Numbered from the stretch's first letter, positions 1 to 7,107 are shown. The stretch is DNA of 13,529 nucleotides from JBBAGE01 sp041655055 (GCA_041655055.1 JBBAGE010000053.1:1-13529), one strand, 5' to 3'. Numbers and translations are program-made. The notes: generated by a model not told the origin, from the letters alone.

Positions 1-1033
1 CGAACATCCCCAGATTTGAAATCGCGAAACTACCGCCCAGATATTCCTGTGGCGCGAGCTTGTGATCGCGCGCGCGGGCGGCGAGATCCTTCATCTGTTG
101 CGACAGCGATGAAAGCGATCTGCTGTCGGCATCAAGCAGCACCGGGGTGTAAAGCCCGCCATCCGCAAGCGCGACCGCCACCGCGACATCCGAGGCCTTC
201 ATCCGCAAGATCCGATCCCCGGCCCAAACGACATTGGCATCGGGCACGGCCTGCAATGCCATGGCGCAGGCTTTGACGATCAGATCGTTGAGCGAAATTT
301 TCACCCCGCGCCCTTCAAGCCGGGCATTCAACTGGCCCCGGAATTCTTCCAGCGCGTCAATGCGGATATCGCGGCGCAGATAGTAATGCGGGATGGTCTG
401 TTTGGATTCGGTCAGCCGCGCGGCAATGGTGCGGCGCATGCCGGTAAGGGCGATTTCCTGATATTCCCGGCCCTCATAAAGACGGGTGACGGCATCGGTA
501 TCGCCCGTTTTCGCGGGGCTTTCCTTGCGCGGTGCGGATTGGGCGGCGATGATATCGGCCTTGATGATCCGGCCATTGGGGCCGGAACCGGTAACATCAC
601 CCAGATCGATCCCGGCATCTTGCGCCATCCGGCGGGCAAGCGGGGTGGCAAAGATGCGTGTGCCGCCATCCTTTGCGGGCTTTGGCGCCGTTTCGCGGGG
701 CTTGGCCGGTTTCGCGGGGGCATCGGCAGGCGCGGGGGCAGGGCGCGCGGATTTCTCCGCCGGTGCGTCGCCGATGTCATCGGCGCTTTCGCCCTCGGCC
801 AGCAGGATCGCGATCGGTGCGTTGATCGCTACGCCCTCGGTGCCTTCGGCCACCAGAATGCGCCCGATCACGCCTTCGTCCACGGCCTCGAATTCCATGG
901 TCGCCTTGTCGGTTTCGATCTCGGCCAGAATGTCACCGGCGGCAACGTTGTCGCCTTCGGAGACCATCCATTTGATCAGCGTCCCCTCTTCCATCGTGGG
1001 CGAGAGCGCGGGCATCAGGATTTCTGTGGGCAT
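1..1033 (-). CDS. pdhC: Pyruvate dehydrogenase E2 (dihydrolipoamide acetyltransferase), 3' end cut by window
   Basis: E2 core of the pyruvate dehydrogenase complex; it moves the acetyl group from E1 to CoA on a swinging lipoyl arm in the cytoplasm. 344 codons are present from ATG at 1033. An N-terminal lipoyl domain (about 1-80) has the DKA lipoylation motif with Lys43. An Ala/Pro/Lys-rich linker (about 85-120) follows, then a peripheral subunit (E3)-binding domain (about 122-158, motif FATPLARRMA) and the start of the acyltransferase domain from about 185. The catalytic His-x-x-x-Asp-Gly motif lies beyond the window, so the C-terminus is missing only because of the cut. Only one lipoyl domain is present. 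The gene starts 11 bp after pdhB ends and is surely cotranscribed with pdhA-pdhB. The single lipoyl domain plus pyruvate-type E1 neighbours favour PDH over 2-oxoglutarate or branched-chain dehydrogenase. Confidence 0.95.
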   Translation of the reverse strand, partial: MPTEILMPALSPTMEEGTLIKWMVSEGDNVAAGDILAEIETDKATMEFEAVDEGVIGRILVAEGTEGVAINAPIAILLAEGESADDIGDAPAEKSARPAPAPADAPAKPAKPRETAPKPAKDGGTRIFATPLARRMAQDAGIDLGDVTGSGPNGRIIKADIIAAQSAPRKESPAKTGDTDAVTRLYEGREYQEIALTGMRRTIAARLTESKQTIPHYYLRRDIRIDALEEFRGQLNARLEGRGVKISLNDLIVKACAMALQAVPDANVVWAGDRILRMKASDVAVAVALADGGLYTPVLLDADSRSLSSLSQQMKDLAARARDHKLAPQEYLGGSFAISNLGMF

Positions 1034-1044
1034 CGCTTGTCCTC

Positions 1045-2052
1045 TCAGCGGTAGGTCACGGATTTCACGGCCTCGATCACCTCGGGGGTGGTGATCAGCG
1101 CGTGTTTTTCAAGATTGGCCGCATAGGGCATGGGCACATCCTTGCCCGTGCAATTGATAACCGGCGCGTCAAGATAATCAAACGCATGCTGCATGATCAC
1201 CGCGCCCAGATGGTTGCCGATGGCGCCGACCGGCCAGCCTTCTTCGACGGTCACGCAGCGCCCGGTTTTGCGCACTGAGTCCAGCACCGTATCATAATCG
1301 ATCGGGCGCAAGCTGCGCAGGTCGATCACCTCGGCGGAAATGCCCTCGGCTTCCAGCGCTTCGGCGGCTTCAAGCGCATAGGTCATGCCGATGCCGAAGC
1401 TGACGATTGTGACATCATCGCCCTTGCGCCAGATGCGGGCCTTGCCGATGGGGACGGTGAAATCCTCATCCGTGGGCACATCGAAACTGCGGCCATAGAG
1501 AATTTCGTTTTCCAGAAAGATCACCGGGTTTGGATCGCGGATCGCGGATTTAAGCAGGCCTTTGGCATCGTCGGCGGCATAGGGCATGACGACTTTCAGT
1601 CCCGGGATCTGGGCATACCATGCGGCATAATCCTGACTATGCTGGGCTGCGACACGCGCGGCAGCCCCATTGGGGCCGCGAAATACCATGGGCGCGCCCA
1701 TTTGCCCGCCCGACATGTAAAGCGTCTTGGCCGCCGAATTGATAATCTGATCAATGGCTTGCATGGCAAAGTTGAACGTCATGAATTCCACGATCGGGCG
1801 CAATCCGCCAAAGGCCGCGCCAACGCCGATCCCGGCAAAACCATGTTCGGTAATTGGTGTGTCGATCACCCGGCGCGCGCCGAATTCATCCAGCAAGCCT
1901 TGGCTGACCTTATAGGCGCCCTGATATTCGCCGACCTCTTCGCCCATCAGGAAAACGGTTTCATCGCGGCGCATTTCTTCGGCCATCGCGGCGCGCAGGG
2001 CTTCGCGGACGGTCATGGATTGCAGCGCATTATCGGTGGTGGTGCTGGCCAT
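1045..2052 (-). CDS. pdhB: Pyruvate dehydrogenase E1 component, beta subunit (no lipoyl domain)
   Basis: Beta subunit of the thiamine-diphosphate-dependent E1 heterotetramer that decarboxylates pyruvate and reductively acetylates E2. Seen: transketolase pyrimidine-binding domain (about 12-190) with the GEEVGEYQGAYK stretch, the ITEHGFAG motif (Glu69 aligns with the family's catalytic Glu), and the conserved FRGPNG and AAQHSQ segments. A transketolase C-terminal domain (about 205-325) ends in DVPMPYA. I chose ATG 2052 (335 aa): its AGGA ribosome site lies 6 nt upstream, whereas ATG at 2058 abuts that site and overlaps the pdhA stop as ATGA. The protein begins directly with the catalytic domain. 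Many alphaproteobacterial PdhB proteins instead carry an N-terminal lipoyl domain and are about 450-460 aa long. Second gene of pdhA-pdhB-pdhC. Confidence 0.96.
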   Translation of the reverse strand: MASTTTDNALQSMTVREALRAAMAEEMRRDETVFLMGEEVGEYQGAYKVSQGLLDEFGARRVIDTPITEHGFAGIGVGAAFGGLRPIVEFMTFNFAMQAIDQIINSAAKTLYMSGGQMGAPMVFRGPNGAAARVAAQHSQDYAAWYAQIPGLKVVMPYAADDAKGLLKSAIRDPNPVIFLENEILYGRSFDVPTDEDFTVPIGKARIWRKGDDVTIVSFGIGMTYALEAAEALEAEGISAEVIDLRSLRPIDYDTVLDSVRKTGRCVTVEEGWPVGAIGNHLGAVIMQHAFDYLDAPVINCTGKDVPMPYAANLEKHALITTPEVIEAVKSVTYR

Positions 2053-2054
2053 GG

Positions 2055-3074
2055 TCATTCCTTCCGGTCTTGCGTGATTTCGGCGTCAGTGGTGATATCG
2101 GTCCAGAGTTCCTCAAGCGGGGGCTCGGGGCTTTCGCGGGCAAATTCGGCGCTGTCGTTCACGATATCCTTGATCTCGGCGTCGATTGCCTTGAGATCTT
2201 GTTCCGTGGCATGGTCACCCTCGATCAGCACGGCGCGCAGCGCCTCGATCGGGTCGCGTTCCTGGCGGATTTTCTGAACCTCGTCGCGGGTGCGGTATTT
2301 CGCGGGATCGGACATGGAATGGCCCCGGTAGCGATAGGTTTTGACCTCTAGCAGATATGGGCCGTTACCTTCGCGGCAATGGGCAAGCGCACGGGCACCG
2401 GCGTCACGCACGGCCAGCACATCCATACCATCGACCACTTCGCCCTTGATGCCAAAGGCGGCGGCGCGGGCCACCATATCGGGCGCAACGGTGGCGCGCG
2501 TGATCGATGTGCCCATGGCGTATTGGTTGTTTTCGATCACGAAAACCACCGGCAATTGCCACAGGCTTGCCATGTTATAGGTCTCATACACCTGGCCCTG
2601 ATTGGCGGCACCTTCGCCGAAATAGGTAAATGTCACATGATCGGTGCCGCGATATTTATCGGCCAGCGCCAAACCGGCACCCAGCGGCACCTGTGCGGCC
2701 ACGATCCCGTGCCCGCCATAGAAATCCTTTTCGCGCGAAAACATGTGCATCGAGCCGCCCTTGCCCTTGGAATAGCCGCCCTCGCGGCCGGTCAGTTCGG
2801 CCATGACACCGCGCGCCGACATCCCGCAGGCCAGCATATGGCCGTGATCGCGGTAGGATGTGATGCGCTTGTCACCTTCGCGGGCATTGGCTTCGAGCCC
2901 GACGACAACCGCCTCCTGCCCGACATAGAGATGGCAGAATCCACCGATCAGCCCCATGCCATAAAGCTGGCCGGCTTTTTCCTCGAACCGGCGGATCAGC
3001 AGCATGTCGCGGTAAAGGGCCAGCAATTCCTGAGTGTCGGCTTTGCGGGCGTCAGCGAGGGGGCGTTTGGCCAT
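2055..3074 (-). CDS. pdhA: Pyruvate dehydrogenase E1 component, alpha subunit
   Basis: Alpha subunit of E1, binding thiamine diphosphate with the beta subunit. 339 aa from ATG 3074. This start is preferred because AAGGAG lies 8 nt upstream; ATG 3080 is only 2 nt from it, and a further in-frame ATG at 3188 would add 38 residues with no family resemblance. Seen: N-terminal dehydrogenase E1 fold, GFCHLYVGQEA (about 45-55), SYRDHGHMLACG (73-84), TPP/Mg motif GEGAANQG (153-160) through NNQY (182-185), and the YRGHSMSDP loop (248-256). The TPP motif reads GEG instead of GDG, as also occurs in some branched-chain E1-alpha proteins; the GAANQGQ context and partner genes still indicate pyruvate. First gene of the pdh operon, separated from the ftsB-like gene by 128 bp that may hold its promoter. 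Confidence 0.97.
   Translation of the reverse strand: MAKRPLADARKADTQELLALYRDMLLIRRFEEKAGQLYGMGLIGGFCHLYVGQEAVVVGLEANAREGDKRITSYRDHGHMLACGMSARGVMAELTGREGGYSKGKGGSMHMFSREKDFYGGHGIVAAQVPLGAGLALADKYRGTDHVTFTYFGEGAANQGQVYETYNMASLWQLPVVFVIENNQYAMGTSITRATVAPDMVARAAAFGIKGEVVDGMDVLAVRDAGARALAHCREGNGPYLLEVKTYRYRGHSMSDPAKYRTRDEVQKIRQERDPIEALRAVLIEGDHATEQDLKAIDAEIKDIVNDSAEFARESPEPPLEELWTDITTDAEITQDRKE
2059..2065 (-). promoter_or_regulatory. Ribosome binding site deciding the pdhB start
   Basis: Minus-strand GGAAGGA lies directly against ATG 2058 but 6 nt before ATG 2052, so initiation at 2052 is the better reading. The site lies inside the last codons of pdhA, which suggests translational coupling. Confidence 0.6.
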
Positions 3075-3082
3075 CGGCATTT

Positions 3083-3088
3083 CTCCTT
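3083..3088 (-). promoter_or_regulatory. Ribosome binding site deciding the pdhA start
   Basis: Minus-strand AAGGAG is 8 nt before ATG 3074 and only 2 nt before ATG 3080. It supports translation from MAKRPL and excludes the upstream in-frame ATG at 3188. Confidence 0.7.
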
Positions 3089-3096
3089 GCAGCGGT

Positions 3097-3111
3097 GCGA
3101 CGAATCGTCGC
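3097..3111. repeat. Perfect 7-bp-arm palindrome in the pdhA leader
   Basis: GCGACGA-A-TCGTCGC, a perfect dyad with a single central base, lies just upstream of the pdhA ribosome site in the 128-bp gap before pdhA. It could be an operator for a dimeric regulator of the pdh genes. As RNA a one-base loop is not possible, so a protein-binding dyad is more likely than a hairpin, but chance cannot be excluded in GC-rich DNA. Confidence 0.35.
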
Positions 3112-3202
3112 TGGCGGTCTTTTAGCGCGGTGATTTCTGGAATGCACCCCGCTATCGCCAACCTGCGCGATGGTGCGCAAAAAGCCAAGAGAGCGGGCAG
3201 GC

Positions 3203-3505
3203 TTAGCGGATCAAGATCTCATCAGCGCGCATCATGCCCAGCACATCGCGCGCCTGTTCATCCAGCAGATCGAGATCGAGAAAATCATCCGACAGCCGCA
3301 GGGTCTTGTTGCGCATCATGACCAATTCGGCCTCAAGCGCGTTGCGGGTGGCGCGCAGTTCGCGCGCCTCGGCATCGATCTGGATGCGGCGAAACAGCCC
3401 GTGATCACCCTGCACCGAGGCAAAGGCGAAATACGACCCCAGCAAAAACACCAGCCCGAAATAAAAGATGACCCCGAAAGCCGGGCGATTACGCGATATT
3501 TTCAT
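3203..3505 (-). CDS. Septum formation initiator family protein (FtsB/DivIC-like)
   Basis: A 100-aa bitopic membrane protein of the FtsB/DivIC type, which in known members links the divisome proteins FtsL and FtsQ. Seen: short basic cytoplasmic N-terminus (MKISRNR), one membrane helix (about 11-30, GVIFYFGLVFLLGSYFAFAS), then a periplasmic coiled-coil-like stretch rich in Glu, Arg and Leu (about 38-70, EARELRATRNALEAEL) and a short tail ending LGMMRADEILIR. This tail, with an RxxLGM-like pattern, is typical of alphaproteobacterial members. No strong ribosome site precedes the ATG, and an AT-rich TATAAG lies only about 7 nt from it, so a very short leader is possible. It sits between the aldolase and pdhA; I know of no functional link with either enzyme. 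Confidence 0.85.
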   Translation of the reverse strand: MKISRNRPAFGVIFYFGLVFLLGSYFAFASVQGDHGLFRRIQIDAEARELRATRNALEAELVMMRNKTLRLSDDFLDLDLLDEQARDVLGMMRADEILIR

Positions 3506-3547
3506 GGCGGATCTTATACATCTTGCTGGACTGGCCCCGCGGCATTT

Positions 3548-3562
3548 TGATCGTTTCGATCA
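3548..3562. repeat. Short palindrome upstream of the ftsB-like gene
   Basis: TGATCG-TTT-CGATCA, 6-bp arms around three bases, about 45 bp upstream of the ftsB-like start in a 130-bp intergenic stretch. Possible operator; weak on its own. Confidence 0.25.
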
Positions 3563-3600
3563 TGGCATAGCCGGGCGGATGTGTGAATCCCCTAAATTCT

Positions 3601-3627
3601 GGCGGCCCAGGCCGGGCCGGGGCCGCC
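3601..3627 (-). terminator. GC-rich hairpin after the aldolase gene
   Basis: GGCGGCCC (3601-3608) pairs with GGGCCGCC (3620-3627) around an 11-nt loop, beginning 8 nt after the aldolase stop. On the minus strand the hairpin is followed by AGAATTT, a poor U tract, so it may be a weak or Rho-assisted terminator, or an mRNA 3'-end stabiliser. Confidence 0.4.
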
Positions 3628-3635
3628 GATGGAAA

Positions 3636-4565
3636 TCAGGCGCGGCCCTTGTAGATATCGACCAGCTTGCCCAGCATCGCCAACGCATCGCCGCGTTCGC
3701 GCTGAAAGCTGTTGCGCCCGATGATCGAGCCGTTGCCGCCGCCGTCGCGAATGGCGCGGGCGTCATCGTAAACCGAATCTTCGCCCTTTTTCGCCCCGCC
3801 CGAGAACACCATGATCCGGCGACCGTCAAAGGCCGATTGCATGCAGTGGCGCACGCGGGCGGCCTGGGTGGAAATGTCGATCTGCTGATCTTCGTAAACC
3901 TTTTTGGCCTCGGGCAGCATCAGGTGATCGGTAGAAAGTTTGATCTTGATGATATGCGCGCCAATCAGCGCCGCGATCTGGGCGGCATAGGCGGCAATAT
4001 CGATGGCGGTTTCGCCGTCTTTGGTGATCGCCTCGCCGCGCGGATAGGACCAGATGACGGTGGCCAGCCCTTTGGCGGCGGCTTCCTTGCGCATTTCGAC
4101 GATTTCTTCGAACATATCCAGCGCCATATCCGACCCCGGATAGACGGTGAACCCGATGGCCGAGGCGCCGATGCGCAGCGCATCATCGACCGATGCGGTC
4201 ACGGCCTGATTCTTACCCGCCGTATCCGACATCAGCGAATTGGCCGAGTTCGCTTTCAAAATGGTGGGGATCTGGCCGGCGAATGTATCGGCGCCCGCTT
4301 CGAGCATCCCAAGCGGCGCGGCATAGGCATTCAGCCCCGCATCGATCGCCAGTTGATAGTGATAATGCGGATCATATCCCGCCGGATTGGGCGCAAAACT
4401 GCGCGCAGGCCCATGTTCAAAGCCCTGATCGACGGGCAGGATGATCATCTTGCCGGTGCCGCCAAGCCGCCCTTCCATCAAGATCCGTGCCAGATTCGCT
4501 TTTACGCCGGGGGTCTCGCCTTCGTAATTGGCAAGGATTTTCTGGACAATGCGCGTGGTTTTCAT
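3636..4565 (-). CDS. fbaB: Class I fructose-bisphosphate aldolase (DhnA type)
   Basis: Reversible Schiff-base aldol cleavage of fructose-1,6-bisphosphate to dihydroxyacetone phosphate and glyceraldehyde-3-phosphate, cytoplasmic. 309 aa from ATG 4565, chosen because AGAGGA lies 7 nt upstream; the ATG at 4625 adds 20 residues without family match. Seen: TIM-barrel DhnA/DeoC-family sequence with the N-terminal ILPVDQGFEHGP block (42-53), SYPRGE (173-178), the IIKIKLS strand (205-211) whose lysines (207 or 209) are the likely Schiff-base candidates, FSGGAKK (254-260), and a C-terminal phosphate-binding GGGNGSIIGRNSFQR (275-289). It has no zinc-ligand pattern of class II aldolases. It follows pgk in the same direction with a 104-bp gap, consistent with a glycolysis/gluconeogenesis gene pair. 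Confidence 0.94.
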   Translation of the reverse strand: MKTTRIVQKILANYEGETPGVKANLARILMEGRLGGTGKMIILPVDQGFEHGPARSFAPNPAGYDPHYHYQLAIDAGLNAYAAPLGMLEAGADTFAGQIPTILKANSANSLMSDTAGKNQAVTASVDDALRIGASAIGFTVYPGSDMALDMFEEIVEMRKEAAAKGLATVIWSYPRGEAITKDGETAIDIAAYAAQIAALIGAHIIKIKLSTDHLMLPEAKKVYEDQQIDISTQAARVRHCMQSAFDGRRIMVFSGGAKKGEDSVYDDARAIRDGGGNGSIIGRNSFQRERGDALAMLGKLVDIYKGRA

Positions 4566-4572
4566 GGCGGAT

Positions 4573-4578
4573 TCCTCT
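4573..4578 (-). promoter_or_regulatory. Ribosome binding site deciding the aldolase start
   Basis: Minus-strand AGAGGA sits 7 nt before ATG 4565. No comparable site precedes ATG 4625, so the shorter reading is preferred. Confidence 0.6.
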
Positions 4579-4669
4579 GAAAGGGTGGTTTGCCTACGCC
4601 TTAGCAGCACAGCGGCGGGATGCAATCATGGTTGCGCTAACCTGCGGCCAGCGGCGCACAAAAATGGCA

Positions 4670-5863
4670 TCACGGGCGGTTCAGCGCGGCAATACCGGGC
4701 AATTCCTTGCCCTCCATCCATTCCAAAAACGCCCCGCCAGCGGTCGAAATATAGGTAAACCCATCCGCCGCGCCCGCCTGGTTAAGGGCCGCGACCGTAT
4801 CGCCGCCGCCCGCCACTGACACCAGCGTGCCCTGGGCGGTCAGCCGGGCGGCGGCCTGCGCCGCGCCGTTGGTGGCGGCGTCAAAGGGGGCGATTTCAAA
4901 CGCGCCCAGCGGGCCGTTCCATATCAGCGTGCGGCAGTTTTCAAACAGCGCCACGATCCGCGCCAGCGATTGTGGACCCGCATCAAGGATCATCGCATCG
5001 GCGGGGCAGGCGGTGGCATCGACCACCTCATGCGGGGCATGGGCGGCAAATTCGCGCGCAACGACCACATCGGTTGGTAGCACGATCTCGCATCCCGCGG
5101 CCGCAGCGGCGGCCATGATCTTGCGCGCCATATCGCCCAGATCATGTTCGCAAAGCGAACGTCCGACATCGATGCCCTGTGCCGCCAGAAATGTATTGGC
5201 CATGCCGCCGCCGATCACCAGATGATCGACCTTGCGCACCAGATTTTCCAGCAAATCCAGCTTGGTCGATACTTTCGCCCCGCCCACCACGGCCACGACC
5301 GGGCGTTTGGGCGATTCCAGCGCGGCTTCGAGCGCGGTCAGTTCCGCCTCCATCAGCCGCCCGGCGCAAGATGGCAGCAGCCGGGCCACCCCCTCGGTCG
5401 AGGCATGGGCGCGGTGCGCGGCGGAAAAGGCATCGTTGCAATAGATATCGGCCAGCGCCGCCAGCGAGGCGGCAAATTCGGGATCGTTGCTTTCTTCGCC
5501 GGGGTGAAAGCGCAGATTTTCCAGCAGCACCACATCGCCTGCTTCCATATTGGCCACCAGCCGTTTGGGCGTGGGCGCATCCGTTGCGCCGCCGAACGTG
5601 ACCTTGCGGCCAAGCGCCGATTCAAGCGCGGGCAGCGTGACCTGCAGGCTCATTTCCGGCACGACCTTGCCTTTGGGGCGGTCGAAATGCGCGATCAGCA
5701 CCGGTTTTCCGCCACGCTCAACGATGGTGTTCACGGTGGGCACGATCCGCGCGATGCGGGTGGCATCGGTGACGCGGCCATCTTCGACCGGCACATTGAT
5801 ATCCACGCGGGTCAGCACGGTCTTTCCAGCCAGATCGAAATCATCGAGGCGCTTCCAGGCCAT
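4670..5863 (-). CDS. pgk: Phosphoglycerate kinase
   Basis: Transfers phosphate between 1,3-bisphosphoglycerate and ADP, cytoplasmic; used in glycolysis, gluconeogenesis and the Calvin cycle. 397 aa, the usual family length, with AAGGAG 6 nt before the ATG. Seen: N-terminal substrate motif TRVDINVP (18-25, Asp21 and Asn23), Arg36, the 59-62 substrate segment His-Phe-Asp-Arg followed by PKG, LLENLRFHPGEE, NDAFSAAHRAHAS, VVGGAKVSTK, IGGGMANTF, WNGPLGAFE, and the C-terminal nucleotide motif AGGGDT with STAGGAFLEW. One oddity is Asp61, where PGKs normally have Gly (H-x-G-R-P-K-G). First gene of the minus-strand carbon block; its upstream region is shared divergently with ppiB. Confidence 0.97.
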   Translation of the reverse strand: MAWKRLDDFDLAGKTVLTRVDINVPVEDGRVTDATRIARIVPTVNTIVERGGKPVLIAHFDRPKGKVVPEMSLQVTLPALESALGRKVTFGGATDAPTPKRLVANMEAGDVVLLENLRFHPGEESNDPEFAASLAALADIYCNDAFSAAHRAHASTEGVARLLPSCAGRLMEAELTALEAALESPKRPVVAVVGGAKVSTKLDLLENLVRKVDHLVIGGGMANTFLAAQGIDVGRSLCEHDLGDMARKIMAAAAAAGCEIVLPTDVVVAREFAAHAPHEVVDATACPADAMILDAGPQSLARIVALFENCRTLIWNGPLGAFEIAPFDAATNGAAQAAARLTAQGTLVSVAGGGDTVAALNQAGAADGFTYISTAGGAFLEWMEGKELPGIAALNRP

Positions 5864-5898
5864 TTGGCTCTCCTTGTTGGGGCGGTAAAGGGCTGCTT

Positions 5899-5928
5899 CT
5901 ATTGGCCTGAACTGGCAGGCAGGGTCAA
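5899..5928 (-). promoter_or_regulatory. Candidate pgk promoter
   Basis: Minus-strand TTGACC (plus 5923-5928) is a good -35 match. The -10 about 18-19 bp downstream (AATAGA region, near 5898-5904) is weak. It lies in the 131-bp divergent gap between pgk and the cyclophilin gene, so a pgk promoter must be nearby, but its exact position is a guess. Confidence 0.3.
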
Positions 5929-5994
5929 TAACGGCTTTTCCTTATGCGGGGCGGATCGTAGTATACGCGCGACCAAGTTTTGAAGGAGCCTCTC

Positions 5995-6504
5995 ATGGCC
6001 GAGATAAAAGATCCCGAAAACACCATTCTGATCGCCCTTGGCGACGGGCTTGTCACGATCGAGCTGATGCCCGATGTGGCGCCCCAGCATTGCGCGCGGA
6101 TGAAGGAACTGGCCCGCGCCGGCGCCTATGACAATGTGGCGTTTCACCGGGTAATCGACGGCTTCATGGCCCAGACCGGCGATGTGGCCAATGGCAATAT
6201 GGAAAAAGATTTCAACATCCGCCTTGCGGGCACGGGCGGTTCCGATCTGCCGGATCTGCCGGCGGAATTTTCGCGCCTGCCCCATGATCGCGGCACGATT
6301 GGCGCGGCACGCGCTGCCAGCCCGAATTCGGCCAATTCGCAATTCTTCATCAACTTTTCCGACAATCACTTTCTTAACGGTCAATATACCGTCTATGGGC
6401 GCGTGATTTCGGGGATGGAGCATGTGGACAAGATCGCGCGGGGCGAGCCACCGGCAAGCCCGGACCGGATGATTTCCGTTCGGGTGGCAGCCGATGCGGC
6501 TTAA
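5995..6504 (+). CDS. ppiB: Cytoplasmic peptidyl-prolyl cis-trans isomerase (cyclophilin)
   Basis: Cyclophilin that accelerates cis-trans isomerisation of peptide bonds before proline. 169 aa from ATG 5995, with AAGGAG 6 nt upstream; an in-frame TTG at 5980 overlaps that site and is rejected. Seen: the core motif FHRVIDGFMAQTGDV, a GTGGSDLPDLPAEF segment, an NSANSQFFINFSDN block, and LNGQYTVYGRV near the C-terminus, all standard for bacterial cyclophilins. No signal peptide (MAEIKDPENT start), so cytoplasmic. Its 3' end overlaps the next gene by 11 bp, and the two are almost certainly one transcript ending at the terminator at 7082-7107. Confidence 0.95.
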   Translation: MAEIKDPENTILIALGDGLVTIELMPDVAPQHCARMKELARAGAYDNVAFHRVIDGFMAQTGDVANGNMEKDFNIRLAGTGGSDLPDLPAEFSRLPHDRGTIGAARAASPNSANSQFFINFSDNHFLNGQYTVYGRVISGMEHVDKIARGEPPASPDRMISVRVAADAA

Positions 6505-7045
6505 GGCAGCGCTGCTGGCCACCCTGACGTTGGGGGCGCCCGCCTTTGGCGCCGGCATTACGATCGAGGTCGAGGGCGAGGCCAATGGCACGATCGTGAT
6601 CGATCTGTTCGAAGATGTGGCCCCGCTGCATGCCGCGCAGATCACCGCGCTTGCCGCCGAAGGCGCCTATGACGGGGTGGTGTTTCACCGCGTGATCGAT
6701 GGCTTCATGGCCCAGACCGGCGATGTGCAATATGGCCGGATCGGCAATGATATGGGCATGGCCGGTCGGGGGGGATCGGATCTCGATAATATCCCGGCCG
6801 AATTTTCCGATATCAGCTTTGATACCGGGATCGTGGGCATGGCGCGCATGTCGCGTCCCGATTCGGCCAATTCGCAATTTTTCATCATGTTCGGCCCCGC
6901 GCCGCAGTTGAACGGCGGATATACCGTCATCGGGCGCGTGACCGAGGGGATGGATGTGGTCGATCAGATCAAGCGCGGCACCGGCCAGAATGGCGCGGTG
7001 ATCGGTCGTCCGGATGTGATGACATCGGTGCGGGTCATCGATTAA
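6494..7045 (+). CDS. Exported peptidyl-prolyl cis-trans isomerase (cyclophilin with signal peptide)
   Basis: Second cyclophilin, 183 aa, that starts inside the end of ppiB and is probably translationally coupled to it. The N-terminus MRLKAALLATLTLGAPAFGA is a classic Sec signal peptide with likely cleavage near residue 20, so the enzyme should act in the periplasm. The mature domain repeats the cyclophilin motifs of its neighbour: AYDGVVFHRVIDGFMAQTGDV, GRGGSDLDNIPAEF, NSANSQFFIMFG and LNGGYTVIGRV. The pair looks like a tandem duplication with one copy redirected across the inner membrane; a 27-bp block is identical in the two genes (6160-6186 and 6701-6727). Whether it folds specific envelope proteins cannot be told from sequence. 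Confidence 0.94.
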   Translation: MRLKAALLATLTLGAPAFGAGITIEVEGEANGTIVIDLFEDVAPLHAAQITALAAEGAYDGVVFHRVIDGFMAQTGDVQYGRIGNDMGMAGRGGSDLDNIPAEFSDISFDTGIVGMARMSRPDSANSQFFIMFGPAPQLNGGYTVIGRVTEGMDVVDQIKRGTGQNGAVIGRPDVMTSVRVID

Positions 7046-7057
7046 CCCGCGGTTAAT
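7041..7057. repeat. Inverted repeat over the stop codon of the exported cyclophilin gene
   Basis: ATTAACC-CGC-GGTTAAT, a perfect 7-bp-arm dyad with a 3-bp centre that includes the TAA stop. Too AT-rich and small to terminate by itself; it lies 24 bp before the real terminator hairpin. Possibly a 3'-end RNA structure or chance. Confidence 0.35.
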
Positions 7058-7081
7058 CACCTAAACCATTGATAACAAAGG

Positions 7082-7107
7082 AACGGCCCCCTTGATGGGG
7101 CCGTTTT
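7082..7107 (+). terminator. Intrinsic terminator of the cyclophilin pair
   Basis: AACGGCCCC and GGGGCCGTT form a perfect 9-bp stem around a 6-nt loop (7091-7096), running into TTTT. This separates the cyclophilin transcript from the sulfur block. Confidence 0.85.

Noticed and set aside
386..1094. Two overlapping plus-strand open frames opposite pdhC
   Set aside because: The minus strand reads as a continuous E2 with lipoyl and E3-binding domains; the plus-strand frames are its reverse image.
2055..2058. A hidden lipoyl domain lost from pdhB by frameshift or misread start
   Set aside because: The sequence just upstream is the intact C-terminal coding region of pdhA up to its stop, so there is no room for a missing domain.
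3468..4580. A 370-codon plus-strand open frame opposite the aldolase
   Set aside because: It lies antisense to a motif-complete class I aldolase and shows the same compositional bias as other shadow frames; no ribosome site or family resemblance.
5144..5983. A 279-codon plus-strand open frame opposite pgk and the divergent promoter gap
   Set aside because: Antisense to phosphoglycerate kinase, with no family resemblance; it continues into the region that must hold the divergent promoters.
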